The notes under the pieces: generated by a model | What the model was told of the DNA's origin: nothing | Databases searched by the model: none | The model's input: the letters and a program-made list of their open reading frames with translations, nothing else | Made by a program: the position numbers and the translations under genes | Shown: in pieces, positions 9,818 to 17,975 of the stretch | Position numbering within the stretch: position 1 is the first letter of the stretch | Layout: the number at the start of each line of letters is the position of its first letter | NCBI RefSeq assembly: GCF_001806325.1 | Contig: NZ_CP017580.1 | Span: 2,294,001-2,358,000 of the forward strand | Direction: 5' to 3' | Source: Curtobacterium sp. BH-2-1-1 | Lineage (GTDB): Bacteria; Actinomycetota; Actinomycetes; Actinomycetales; Microbacteriaceae | DNA length: 64,000 nucleotides

Positions 9818-10261
9818 TCAGTTGCGTGAAGTTCCGTGTCGCTCCGGTATGGCGATCGCAATTCCGAGAAGCGCTGCGACCGCCAGGACTATTAGCTGAG
9901 CCACGGCATCCTGAGCGGTCATGTGTCCGAGGTGCGTCGCGTGGTATGCGAAGTGGAGCACGCCAAAGCTGCCCCACGCGATGCCGAGGACGCGGTATAG
10001 GGGCTGTGATCGCCAGAACAACGCTGCGATGCTGCCGGCGCCGAGGGCGAGGTACTGCGCCCCGTGGTCGCGGATGAGGTGCTCGTTGAACGGCCCGTCC
10101 TGGGAGATCCACTCGCCGAGCAGCGAGGGGAAGTGGTCGTAGAACTCTCGCGGCAGCACGTAGGCCCAGATGCCGACAGCGACGGCGACGATGATCGTGC
10201 CCACGAGGCCGACGGTCTGCAGGGGGCCGATGCGGTCTCGCGAGGGTCGTTCGTGCTCCAA
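9818..10261 (-). CDS. Multi-pass membrane protein of unknown function
   Basis: 147 residues with four predicted helices (about 11-31, 62-81, 86-103, 114-134) and short polar loops. The likely start is TTG at 10261, preceded by the SD AAGGAG; an earlier frame start would run into the upstream gene. It lies 26 bases downstream of an NmrA-like gene that has an ECF41-type promoter, so it probably belongs to that unit. No family assigned. Confidence 0.7.
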   Translation of the reverse strand: MEHERPSRDRIGPLQTVGLVGTIIVAVAVGIWAYVLPREFYDHFPSLLGEWISQDGPFNEHLIRDHGAQYLALGAGSIAALFWRSQPLYRVLGIAWGSFGVLHFAYHATHLGHMTAQDAVAQLIVLAVAALLGIAIAIPERHGTSRN

Positions 10262-10287
10262 TGGAGTCTCCTTGCTCGTCGGGTTGT

Positions 10288-11043
10288 TCAGCTGCGGTGG
10301 TCTGCGGAGCGGAGCCACTGGTCGAACGTCGTGCCGGTCACGCGCTGTGGCTCGGCCCCGCCTCGCAGGGCACCGGAAGCGAGGCCCCTGCCGTACGCGC
10401 CTGGGAGACGGACGTCGAGAACGCGGCGCCGGACGTTGTCGTGTTCGTACATCCGTCGGATCATCTCGGCGAGGGTGTCCTCCTCCGGGCCGACCAGATC
10501 GGGACCTCGACCCGCGGGGGCGGATTCGGCGACGCGGACGAGGTGCTCCGCGACGTCCCGTGCTGCGACGGGCCGAGACAGGGTGCGCGGCACTACTGTG
10601 ACCGGTCCGATGGAGGTCTGTGCTGCGACCTGTTCCGAGAATTCGTGGAACTGCGCGGTCCGAGCCACGGTGTGCGGGACGTTCGAGGCGCGGACGAGAC
10701 GTTCCTGCGCGAGCTTGCCGGCGTAGTAGGACGTGTCGATTCCGTCGATACCGACGATCGACAGGACGACGTGGTGCGCTGTGCCGACTCGTGTCTCCGC
10801 CGCGAGGAGGTTCGAGGTAGCGGTCGAGAAGAAAGCTCTGGCCGCTTTGGTGGAGAGCGTCGTGGTGTTGAGCACATCGATGACCGCGTCAGCGTCTTCG
10901 ATCGAACCGGCGATACCGACATTGCCGAGCACGTCGACGCCGTGCTGTTTCGAGAGGACGACGACGTCGTGCCCTCGTTCAAGTGCTGCATGGACGACGT
11001 GGCGTCCGACGGTGCCGGTGCCGCCGGCGATCGCGATCTTCAT
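10288..11043 (-). CDS. NmrA-like / atypical SDR NAD(P)-binding protein
   Basis: 251 residues with the N-terminal Rossmann motif IAGGTGTVGRHVV, an AHHVVLSIVGID strand and a Tyr-containing SYYAGKLAQE segment, as in SDR atypical family 5 (NmrA/quinone-reductase-like). The likely role is a cofactor-dependent reductase or redox sensor; substrate unknown. One of three similar NmrA genes here (also at 11149 and 21302). The SD is weak; transcription is expected from the ECF41-type motif at 11089-11115. Confidence 0.85.
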   Translation of the reverse strand: MKIAIAGGTGTVGRHVVHAALERGHDVVVLSKQHGVDVLGNVGIAGSIEDADAVIDVLNTTTLSTKAARAFFSTATSNLLAAETRVGTAHHVVLSIVGIDGIDTSYYAGKLAQERLVRASNVPHTVARTAQFHEFSEQVAAQTSIGPVTVVPRTLSRPVAARDVAEHLVRVAESAPAGRGPDLVGPEEDTLAEMIRRMYEHDNVRRRVLDVRLPGAYGRGLASGALRGGAEPQRVTGTTFDQWLRSADHRS

Positions 11044-11088
11044 GTGGTCTCCCGGTTCGGCGCGTCAAGCCGCGCTCTTGCTCACACT

Positions 11089-11115
11089 GACGAGGTCGGG
11101 GCGCAGAGTGTGAGG
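11089..11115 (-). promoter_or_regulatory. ECF41-type promoter (unit 10288-11043)
   Basis: On the minus strand: CCTCACA, 16 bases, CGTC. ECF41 promoters are known as TGTCACA-N16-CGTC. The CGTC lies about 45 bases before the ATG. Confidence 0.8.
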
Positions 11116-11148
11116 GCGCGCTTCAGTTGGAGTGGGGGCGAGCGCTGG

Positions 11149-11892
11149 CTACGGCTGCGTCGTGGGCACGTCGACGGGGTAGCGGCGGGTGCCGGTGCGG
11201 TGTGCGCCGAGCGGTACGAGGGAGTCGGGAGCGTCGGCGCCGAGCGCAACGCCGGGCGCTGTCGCGACCTGACGGCTGTCCGCGGCTGCCGAGAGGGTTG
11301 CGCGGAGGATTTCGTCGAGCCGGTAGCGGTCTGGTCCGGCGAGGTCGACGGTGTCGTTCACGGGCTGCCTGGTTGCGGTCTCGGCCAGGAGGTCCACGAC
11401 GTCGTCGACGTCGACAGGCTGGAGCAGCATGCCAGGTGCGCGGACGACGCCGTCGTCTGTGAGCCAGTCGGCGATCGTGGGGATGAAGTCGTGGAACTGC
11501 GTTGCGCGGACGATGGTGAAGGGTATGCCGCCGTCACGGACCGCTTCTTCCTGGGCGACCTTGCCGACGTAGTAGCCGTTGGCGAGTGCGCGGTCCGCGC
11601 CGACGACCGAGAGCAGCACGTGATGGCGGACGCCGGTGGTGTGCTCGGCCGCGAGGACCCGTTCGGTGGATCCGCGGAAGAAGGCGGTTGCGGCTGCAGG
11701 ATCCATGTCGACGGTGTTCAGCACGTCGACGACGACGTCGACGTCGGCCATGGCGATGCCGAGGCCGGCCCCGGTGACGGCGTCGACTCCGTTCGTGCGT
11801 GATGCGACGATGGTGTCGTGTCCGAGCTCGTTGAGGCGGAGCGTGAGGCGGGTGCCGACGTGGCCGTTGCCGCCGAGGATGAGGATCTTCAT
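11149..11892 (-). CDS. NmrA-like / atypical SDR NAD(P)-binding protein
   Basis: 247 residues beginning MKILILGGNGHVGTRLTLRL, with RHHVLLSVVGADR and NGYYVGKVAQEEAV segments matching the neighbouring NmrA-like protein. The frame is open upstream to 12006, but ATG 11892 with the SD AAAGGGA starts exactly at the Rossmann strand. It has its own ECF41-type promoter at 11931-11957. Confidence 0.87.
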   Translation of the reverse strand: MKILILGGNGHVGTRLTLRLNELGHDTIVASRTNGVDAVTGAGLGIAMADVDVVVDVLNTVDMDPAAATAFFRGSTERVLAAEHTTGVRHHVLLSVVGADRALANGYYVGKVAQEEAVRDGGIPFTIVRATQFHDFIPTIADWLTDDGVVRAPGMLLQPVDVDDVVDLLAETATRQPVNDTVDLAGPDRYRLDEILRATLSAAADSRQVATAPGVALGADAPDSLVPLGAHRTGTRRYPVDVPTTQP

Positions 11893-11930
11893 TTGTGTCC
11901 CTTTCCGGGGGCTTCTGCCGCCGCCCATGT

Positions 11931-11957
11931 GACGACGCTGGGCGGCAGGGTGTGAGG
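11931..11957 (-). promoter_or_regulatory. ECF41-type promoter (gene 11149-11892)
   Basis: CCTCACA-N16-CGTC on the minus strand, between the sigma gene's 3' end and the NmrA-like gene. The spacing is identical to the other copies. Confidence 0.82.
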
Positions 11958-12905
11958 TCAGCTGATGGACCAGGAGGTCAGTTTCTCCGGGTTGACCTGC
12001 ATCCACACGTCGGTGATGCGCCCGTCACGCACCTTGACGTTGACGATGGCGAGCAGCTGATCCCCCTCCATGGCGGCGAGCGCGACACCGTCACCGGTCA
12101 ACTGTTCGCGGAATGCGAGGGAGGGCCGCTTGCGAGCGGTGCCGAGCATGAACCGAGCGACGTTGGAGACACCGAGGACCGCGCGTCGAGCGGCGTTGAC
12201 GACGCCTCCGCCGTCGGAGCGGAGTGTGACTGAGGGGTCTAGGAGCGCCGTCAGCGCGGCGAGATCTCCGCTGCTAATCGCGGCCGCGAAGGCGAGCATG
12301 ACGTCATCGTGCTGCTTCCGGTTGCGTGGGTGCATGTCGTGATCTCGCACGCGGCGTCGGGCTGACGTCGCGAGCTGCCGGACGGCTGTGGAGGTTCGAC
12401 CGACGATGATGGCAATCTCGTCGAACGGCACGGCGAATACGTCGTGCAGGACGAACGCGACGCGCTCCGCCGGTGTCATGCTCTCCATGACGATCAGCAG
12501 CGCCGTGCTGACCTCGTCGTCGAGCGTCACGCGGTCCAATGGGTCGGCGGTTGCTGTCCGGTCGCTGGCGCTGCCGGTGAAGAGGTTGGCAGGTACCGGT
12601 TCGGGGAGCCATTCCCCGACGTATCGCTCACGGCGTGCCCGTGCGGACCCGAGGACATCGAGGCACACCCTGCTCATCACCCGCGTGAGCCACCCCTGTG
12701 GGTTCGTGATCGCGGCTCGTTCGGCATCCGTCATTCGGTACCAGCGGACGTAGGTTTCCTGCACTGCGTCCTCGGCTTCGGCGAGGGTGCCGAGCATGCG
12801 GTAGCCGATCGAGATCAACCGTCGGCGTTCGTCGAAGACGTCTGGGAGCTGCTCGCTGGCGCGGGCAGCGTCCGTTCCGGGCTTCTGTGGCTCGCTGTCG
12901 GTCAT
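11958..12905 (-). CDS. ECF41-family RNA polymerase sigma factor with SnoaL-like C-terminal domain
   Basis: 315 residues. Sigma region 2 spans about residues 22-95 (YRMLGTLAEAEDAVQETYVRW), region 4 about 128-190 (MTPAERVAFVLHDVFAVPFDEIA, RTSTAVRQLATSARRRV), followed by a SnoaL/NTF2-like extension. The three ECF41 hallmarks are present: WLPEP (99-103) in the linker, DGGG (231-234) and NPEKL (305-309, usually NPDKL) in the extension. In this family the extension tunes sigma activity and no classical anti-sigma factor is needed. The start ATG at 12905 follows the SD GGAG. It is preceded by its own target motif, so autoregulated. Signal unknown. Confidence 0.93.
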   Translation of the reverse strand: MTDSEPQKPGTDAARASEQLPDVFDERRRLISIGYRMLGTLAEAEDAVQETYVRWYRMTDAERAAITNPQGWLTRVMSRVCLDVLGSARARRERYVGEWLPEPVPANLFTGSASDRTATADPLDRVTLDDEVSTALLIVMESMTPAERVAFVLHDVFAVPFDEIAIIVGRTSTAVRQLATSARRRVRDHDMHPRNRKQHDDVMLAFAAAISSGDLAALTALLDPSVTLRSDGGGVVNAARRAVLGVSNVARFMLGTARKRPSLAFREQLTGDGVALAAMEGDQLLAIVNVKVRDGRITDVWMQVNPEKLTSWSIS

Positions 12906-12935
12906 CGTCGCTCCTGTTCGTGCTGTGATCATCAT

Positions 12936-12962
12936 GACGACGGCGGGTGCCGGAATGTGAGG
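12936..12962 (-). promoter_or_regulatory. ECF41-type promoter of the sigma factor gene (autoregulation)
   Basis: CCTCACA-N16-CGTC on the minus strand about 31 bases before the sigma gene start. Confidence 0.82.
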
Positions 12963-13022
12963 CGATACGGCGGGGAAGGCCGGGGCGAAGGAGTTGCACC
13001 CGGCCTTCCTCTTGGTGTCAGG

Positions 13023-13463
13023 TCAGGGGGCTACCGGGTAGTGGCTGGTGATCGCGACCCGGTTCCAGGCGTTGATGACGATCGCAACCCAGGTGATAGC
13101 GGATACCTGCTCGTCGGATAGCGGTGCCACCTCCGGCCGGCGCGTCACGTGCTGGTCGCCGATGCCGGTGATCTGCTCCGCGATCAGGAGCGCGGCCTGC
13201 TCCTCGGGGGAGAAGTACTGCGATTCCCACCAGGCCGCGACGACGGCAAGCCGATCGGCGGTCTCGCCGGCGGCGATGGCGTCGCGGACGTGCATCCGGA
13301 GGCAGAACGCGCACCCGTTCAGCTGCGAGGCGCGGATCTTCACCAGCTCCACGAGCTTCTTGTCCAGTCCCGCGTCGGCGGCATCGTGTTCGGCCTGGCC
13401 CGTCAAAGCCATGAGCGTTTCGTAGTTCTTCGGCGCGTGCTTGCCGATGTTCACGTGCTGCAT
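13023..13463 (-). CDS. Carboxymuconolactone decarboxylase / AhpD-family protein
   Basis: 146 residues with the AhpD-core redox motif NGCAFCLRMH (CxxC plus downstream His). Such proteins act as peroxidase-like or thiol-disulfide proteins. Genes of this family are the classic neighbours and targets of ECF41 sigma factors. The start ATG 13463 has the SD AAAGGAG. It has its own ECF41-type promoter. Possible reaction: reduction of organic peroxide by an AhpD-like mechanism, not proven. Confidence 0.9.
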   Translation of the reverse strand: MQHVNIGKHAPKNYETLMALTGQAEHDAADAGLDKKLVELVKIRASQLNGCAFCLRMHVRDAIAAGETADRLAVVAAWWESQYFSPEEQAALLIAEQITGIGDQHVTRRPEVAPLSDEQVSAITWVAIVINAWNRVAITSHYPVAP

Positions 13464-13542
13464 CCTTGTGCTCCTTTGATTGTCGAACGACGCCGCACAG
13501 CGACGCCCCGAGATCCGTCGCTGTGCGGGTGTCTGTTGCTGT

Positions 13543-13569
13543 GACGACGTGCGTCTACTCGGTGTGAGG
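13543..13569 (-). promoter_or_regulatory. ECF41-type promoter of the AhpD-like gene
   Basis: CCTCACA-N16-CGTC on the minus strand, about 80 bases before the start codon. Confidence 0.8.
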
Positions 13570-13592
13570 TTGTGCTGGGGAAGTGAGCATCG

Positions 13593-15224
13593 TCATGCTT
13601 TGACGACCGGAGCTTGCGTGGCGTCACCGGCGGCGACAGGCGCGGCGTGTTCTGCATCGACTGGGGGTAGCGGCGCGAGGCGGTCCGTGAAGAAGAAGTG
13701 GTTCAACTGAGTACGGATTCGCATCGCGGTGGTGGTGCGGCCGTCTGCTCTGGGCTGCAGGATGACCGGTTCGGGCCGTTCGGCGGCGAGGATGCGCCAT
13801 TGCTCTTCGGCGCTGATCGATGCGTGGACTTCGATGTGGTCGCCGTCGGGGAGTCGGACGATGCGTCCCGTTTCGTAGCCGTGGAGGAGCGCTTCGCGAT
13901 CCTTGCGCTGGAGTGCGAGCGCGGTCCGGCGGGCGAGCGCGAATGCGATGAGCGGTCCGACGATCAGCAGCGTCTGCTCGGTGTGGATGACGGTCTCGAG
14001 TGCCAGTTGGAATTGGTGCGCGAGAACGTCCGCGCTGCCGGCTGCCCAGAGGATGCCGTAGAAGGTCATGCCGGCAGCGCCGATGGCCGTGCGTGTCGGG
14101 GTGTCGCGTGGTCGCTGCACCAGGTGGTGATCGCGCGCGTCGGCCGCGACCCACTGCTCGAGGAATGGGTACAGCAGTACGAGGACCATGAAGGCGCCGA
14201 TCGCGAGCAACGGGACGACGACGGCGAGTGTCACGGTTCGTCCGAGGATGACGATCTCCCATCCGGGTGGCACGAGGCGAAGGGCACCGTCAAGGAAGGC
14301 CGTGTACCAGTCCGGTTGCGACCCCGCGGTTGCGTTGCCGGGGTCGGACGGGCCGTACTCCCACACCGGATTGATCGTCACCGTCGTCGCGATGACGACC
14401 AGGATCCCCACCACAATGATGAAGAAGCCGCCGAGCCGGATCAGCCCGTTGGGCCAGAGCGCCACCCCCGTCGTCGTCGCTTCCGACCTGCCGGGAGCGG
14501 GGAACTGAGCTGGTGGTTCCGCGAGGGCGACGACGGCTTGGACAGTGAGCAGCAGGGCCATGGCGATCGGGACGACGCCGAAGTGGATGACGGCGAGTGT
14601 CTCGATGATTCGGCCGGGGAACGGGCCCCCGAATAGGAGCCCGGCGACGTCCGTTCCGATCAGTGGGATGCCAAGAGCGACGCCTTCGACGATGCGGAGT
14701 CCGCTGCCGGAGAGCATGTCGTCCGGTAGCCCGTAACCGCTCCATCCGCCGGCGAGGGCGACGACGTACAGGAGGAACAGCAGAACCCAGCGCGTGCGGC
14801 GCGGCTTGCGGAACCCGCCGGTGAAGAAGGTGACGAGCATCTGCATGATGATCGTCGCCGGGAGGAGCTGCATCGACCAGTGGTGCAGTTGGCGCAGCAG
14901 CATACCGCCATGCACGTCGAAGGCCAGCCGCAGCTCCGACGCGTACGCCGCGGAGACACTGTGACCGTCGAGGGGTGCGTACAACCCGTGGTAGACGACT
15001 TCTTCGGTGGACGCATTGAACAGGAACCCCATGACGAATCCTGTGCCGAGATAGACCATTGCGATCGCTGCGGTCGCGACGCCGAACAAGCTGGTCCAAT
15101 GCAGCGGTACCGGGCGGTGCCGCATCCAGATGAGGGCCGCGGCGGACAGCCGTCCGAGCGTGGTGTCCGCGACCACGGCCGCTAGGGACCGGCGGGATGG
15201 TCGGGTTCGACGATCAACGGGCAT
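13593..15224 (-). CDS. QcrB-like cytochrome b with only one conserved heme-ligand pair
   Basis: 543-residue membrane protein homologous to the cytochrome b of actinobacterial bc complexes. Seen: GGMLLRQLHHWSMQLL, FFTGGFRKPR, the quinol-site motif PDWY (304-307) and several long hydrophobic helices. His114 and His214, ligands of the bL heme, are present. The bH ligand positions (+14 and +15 in helices B and D) hold Gln128 and Gln229, so bH binding should be lost. No Rieske or cytochrome c1 gene is near. The start at 15224 (MPVDRR) overlaps the 3' end of the NDH-2 gene by 11 bases, so the two are co-transcribed. It may move electrons from quinol by a single heme, or have another role. Confidence 0.85.
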   Translation of the reverse strand: MPVDRRTRPSRRSLAAVVADTTLGRLSAAALIWMRHRPVPLHWTSLFGVATAAIAMVYLGTGFVMGFLFNASTEEVVYHGLYAPLDGHSVSAAYASELRLAFDVHGGMLLRQLHHWSMQLLPATIIMQMLVTFFTGGFRKPRRTRWVLLFLLYVVALAGGWSGYGLPDDMLSGSGLRIVEGVALGIPLIGTDVAGLLFGGPFPGRIIETLAVIHFGVVPIAMALLLTVQAVVALAEPPAQFPAPGRSEATTTGVALWPNGLIRLGGFFIIVVGILVVIATTVTINPVWEYGPSDPGNATAGSQPDWYTAFLDGALRLVPPGWEIVILGRTVTLAVVVPLLAIGAFMVLVLLYPFLEQWVAADARDHHLVQRPRDTPTRTAIGAAGMTFYGILWAAGSADVLAHQFQLALETVIHTEQTLLIVGPLIAFALARRTALALQRKDREALLHGYETGRIVRLPDGDHIEVHASISAEEQWRILAAERPEPVILQPRADGRTTTAMRIRTQLNHFFFTDRLAPLPPVDAEHAAPVAAGDATQAPVVKA

Positions 15225-16557
15225 CGGTCGCTCCCGGGACGGTGTCGGGGACACCACCGGTCACGAACGCTCGGCGAGGCTCGGTGATGGAGCCGAGGGA
15301 GGCGATGTCGCGGCCCGCGAAGACAGCGCTGATCCAGACCAGAAGGACACGGAACTTCCGCTCCCATGTCGGAACGGCGAGCACGTGGTAACCGCGGTGC
15401 ATGACCCACGCGGGAAAGCCCGTGATGACGATGCGCTTGTACTGGAAGATCCCGTGTCCGAGGCCAAGAGTCGCGACGACACCCAGGTTGTGGTGCACGT
15501 AGTCACGGGGTGCTTCGCCGCGGAGCGTTGCGACGAGGTTCTTCGCGAGCCGCTTGCCCTGTCGGACGGCGTGCTGAGCGTTCGGGACCGTGAGTGCCCC
15601 CGGCTTCGGGGCGGCAAGGTCCGGTACGGCTGCGTCATCGCCCGCGGCCCATGCGTCCGGAACGATCCCGTCGTCGCCCTCCACGCGCAGGTCTGCACGA
15701 ACGCGGACCGACCCGCGGGCGGTCAGTGGCAGGTCAGTATGGCGCTCCACGACGGGGTTCGCTGCGTTACCGGCAACCCAGACGATGAGGCCGGAGTCGT
15801 ACTCCTCGCCGGTCGAGAGGACCACGCGGCCGCCGACGGCGGAGAGCATCTGCGTGTTCAGGTGAACGTGACCGCCTCGTCGTTCGAGGTGTCGGACGAC
15901 CCACCTGCCGGGTTCGTCGGTGACCTCGGGCAGGATCCGTCCCTGCGCTTCGACGAGGTGGAACGAGATGTCGGCCATGCTCAGCTCCGGGTACGACTTC
16001 AGCAGCGCGGTCGCGAGGGCGAGGGTTTCGCCGAAGCCTTCCACGCCGGAGAAGCCACCTCCAACGAACGTCACGGTGAGCAGCTTCTGCCGCTCGGGCC
16101 CCGGGGGGAGGACCGAGGCGCGGTCGAAGGCGGTGAGGATGTGGTCGCGGATCGCGACGGCTTCCTCGACCTGCTTCATCCCGATTGCTTCATCGACGAG
16201 CCCGGGGATGGGGAACTTCCGCGTGACTGCCCCGGCGGTCACGACGATGGTGTCGTATCGCACCGGGAACGGCTCGCCGTCCTTCGGTGTCACGGTGACG
16301 GTCCGGGCGGCGTGATCGATGTTCGTTACCGCGCCGGCGATCAGTCGGGTCCTGCGGAGGTGGCTACGGAGGGAAACGGCGACGTGGCGCGCTTCGACGG
16401 AGCCGGCAGTCACCTCGGGGAGGAACGGCTGGTACGTCATGTAGGGACGTGGATCGATGACGGTGACGCGCGCTTCGCCGCGGCGGAGCTTCTTCTCCAG
16501 CTTCCACGCGGTGTAGAACCCGGCGTACCCGCCGCCGACGATGACGATGTCCTTCAC
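15214..16557 (-). CDS. ndh: Type II NADH:quinone oxidoreductase (NDH-2)-like flavoprotein
   Basis: 447 residues with two Rossmann folds: FAD site IVGGGYAGFYTAWKLEKKL at the N-terminus, NAD(P)H site VTFVGGGFSGVEGFGE and the second FAD motif AAGDDAAVPDL. The C-terminal hydrophobic/amphipathic segments are typical for membrane association of NDH-2. It oxidises NADH and reduces quinone without pumping protons. The start is GTG 16557, preceded by AGGAAGAAGG. An ECF41-type promoter precedes it; the cytochrome b gene follows in the same operon. Confidence 0.88.
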   Translation of the reverse strand: MKDIVIVGGGYAGFYTAWKLEKKLRRGEARVTVIDPRPYMTYQPFLPEVTAGSVEARHVAVSLRSHLRRTRLIAGAVTNIDHAARTVTVTPKDGEPFPVRYDTIVVTAGAVTRKFPIPGLVDEAIGMKQVEEAVAIRDHILTAFDRASVLPPGPERQKLLTVTFVGGGFSGVEGFGETLALATALLKSYPELSMADISFHLVEAQGRILPEVTDEPGRWVVRHLERRGGHVHLNTQMLSAVGGRVVLSTGEEYDSGLIVWVAGNAANPVVERHTDLPLTARGSVRVRADLRVEGDDGIVPDAWAAGDDAAVPDLAAPKPGALTVPNAQHAVRQGKRLAKNLVATLRGEAPRDYVHHNLGVVATLGLGHGIFQYKRIVITGFPAWVMHRGYHVLAVPTWERKFRVLLVWISAVFAGRDIASLGSITEPRRAFVTGGVPDTVPGATDAR

Positions 16558-16590
16558 GGTGCGACCTTCTTCCTGTCCAGTCAAAGGTCT

Positions 16591-16617
16591 GACGGCGCAG
16601 CTCACGCTTATGTGAGT
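16591..16617 (-). promoter_or_regulatory. ECF41-type promoter of the NDH-2/cytochrome b operon
   Basis: ACTCACA-N16-CGTC on the minus strand, one base different from the CCTCACA copies. It extends the presumed sigma regulon to a respiratory-type operon. Confidence 0.72.
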
Positions 16618-16640
16618 CATCACCGGAATCGCCGCTCGGC

Positions 16641-16667
16641 CATCACGCTCACCGTGCTGGCGTCGTC
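16641..16667 (+). promoter_or_regulatory. Possible divergent ECF41-type promoter (NAT-like gene)
   Basis: CATCACG-N16-CGTC on the plus strand, with the same spacing but two mismatches in the -35 region. The CGTC is about 35 bases before the NAT-like ATG. Confidence 0.5.
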
Positions 16668-16701
16668 ACAGAGGGGAGACCATCAGACAGGAGCGAACCC
16701 G

Positions 16702-17478
16702 ATGGACACGCCCACAACGGTCGTCGACGACTACCTCCACAGGCTCGCCATTGACTACGTCCCCTTCGCGGACCTCAGGAGCCTCCAGACACTGCACCGC
16801 ACACACCTCGCGACGGTTCCGCTCGAGGAACTCGGCGGATGCGAGGACGCAGCCGGCTCCTTGCCCGGGCTCCTCGACCGCATCACCCAGCAGCGGCGCG
16901 GTGCACCCGCGACGCAACTGAACCTGGCGTTCGCGATGCTGCTGGTCGGCCTCGGCTTCACCGTCACCCCGCTCACCGTCACCCCGAACCGACTCCCCAG
17001 CGCCCGCGGGATTCCCCGATTGGCTCTCACCGTGCGCCTCGGGGCGGACCCGTACCTGGTAGATGTGTCCGGAGCCGGCGCCGACGAACCACTGCGCCTC
17101 CAGGACAGGCAACAGCAGAGAGGTTCGATCGACGGCTTTGAGATCCACATGCTCAATGGCGAGCTCGGCGTCCGAGGATCGGACGGTCCTCGCTACACGG
17201 TGGCATCCGCTCGAGGTCTTGACGACACCCTCCGCTTCGACGCTCTTGTCCGTTCCGACACGCTCGGCCGGCGGGTTGGCGCCGATGCACCTGTCTTCTC
17301 AATTCGTCGGCAACGCGGACGGACGACCCTCATCGGCGATCACCTCATCGAGACGAACGGGACGGCGCGCACGGATGTGCTGCTCGCGCCGGGCCAAGCC
17401 CCGCAAGCGATACGCGAGCGATTCGGTGTCGTGCCCTCCGCTCGGGAAGAGCGGTGTTTGTGCGGTCGATCTCGTTGA
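16702..17478 (+). CDS. Arylamine N-acetyltransferase-like protein lacking the catalytic Cys
   Basis: 258 residues. The N-terminus (YLHRLAIDYVPFADLRSLQTLHRTHLATVPLEEL, written here in parts: YLHRLAI, LRSLQTLHRTHLATVP) matches NAT enzymes. In real NATs the next motif is RRGGYCFE.N; here it is RRGAPATQLN, so the nucleophile is Ala70. The catalytic His position is also not His (IPRLALTV), while the Asp of DVSGA remains. Therefore probably inactive as an acetyltransferase, or a repurposed fold. Start ATG with the SD AGGAG. Divergent from NDH-2. Confidence 0.7.
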   Translation: MDTPTTVVDDYLHRLAIDYVPFADLRSLQTLHRTHLATVPLEELGGCEDAAGSLPGLLDRITQQRRGAPATQLNLAFAMLLVGLGFTVTPLTVTPNRLPSARGIPRLALTVRLGADPYLVDVSGAGADEPLRLQDRQQQRGSIDGFEIHMLNGELGVRGSDGPRYTVASARGLDDTLRFDALVRSDTLGRRVGADAPVFSIRRQRGRTTLIGDHLIETNGTARTDVLLAPGQAPQAIRERFGVVPSAREERCLCGRSR

Positions 17479-17495
17479 CTCGGCGTGCTGCTTGA

Positions 17496-17942
17496 TCAGC
17501 TGGTGAGGCTGCGTTCGAAAAGGCGGTACGCACCGTCCGATCCGATGTGGCGAAACCCGTGGGACGTGTAGAGCCGTTCAGCGCGAGTATTCGACTCGTG
17601 GACGCCGAGCGCGGCCGTCGGTGCACCGCCAGCGGTCGCTGCACTGACGAACCCTTCCAAGAGGCGGCCGCCGACACCGGCGCCCCGCCGCTCGGGCACC
17701 ACGTGCACGGCGACGAGTGTCGCGACGGCGGGCTGCAGTTGCCAGACGGCCAAACCGGTGACCATGCCATCCGCGTCCGTGATCGCGCCGCTGGTGGGCA
17801 AGCAATCGATCCACAGCTCGAGATTCCGGTCCAAAGCATTCGTCCATCCGGCGACACTGTCCGGCTCAACCTCCTGCATGTACGCCCGTTCCAGACGGAA
17901 CAGCAGCGGGAGATCCTCGGGACGGATTGTGCGGTAGCTCAT
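17496..17942 (-). CDS. GNAT family N-acetyltransferase
   Basis: 148-residue single-domain acetyltransferase. The acetyl-CoA loop is VHVVPERRGAGVGGRLLEGFV, and the last motif is HESNTRAERLYTSHGFRHIG. Substrate unknown. Convergent with the NAT-like gene, 17 bases apart, and downstream of the AKR gene on the same strand. Confidence 0.88.
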   Translation of the reverse strand: MSYRTIRPEDLPLLFRLERAYMQEVEPDSVAGWTNALDRNLELWIDCLPTSGAITDADGMVTGLAVWQLQPAVATLVAVHVVPERRGAGVGGRLLEGFVSAATAGGAPTAALGVHESNTRAERLYTSHGFRHIGSDGAYRLFERSLTS

Positions 17943-17975
17943 GGGCCGATCATGCCGTTCGGGAGAATGTTCACG

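Noticed and set aside
10261..11802. 513-residue plus-strand frame
   Set aside because: Antisense to two NmrA-like genes; no family features.
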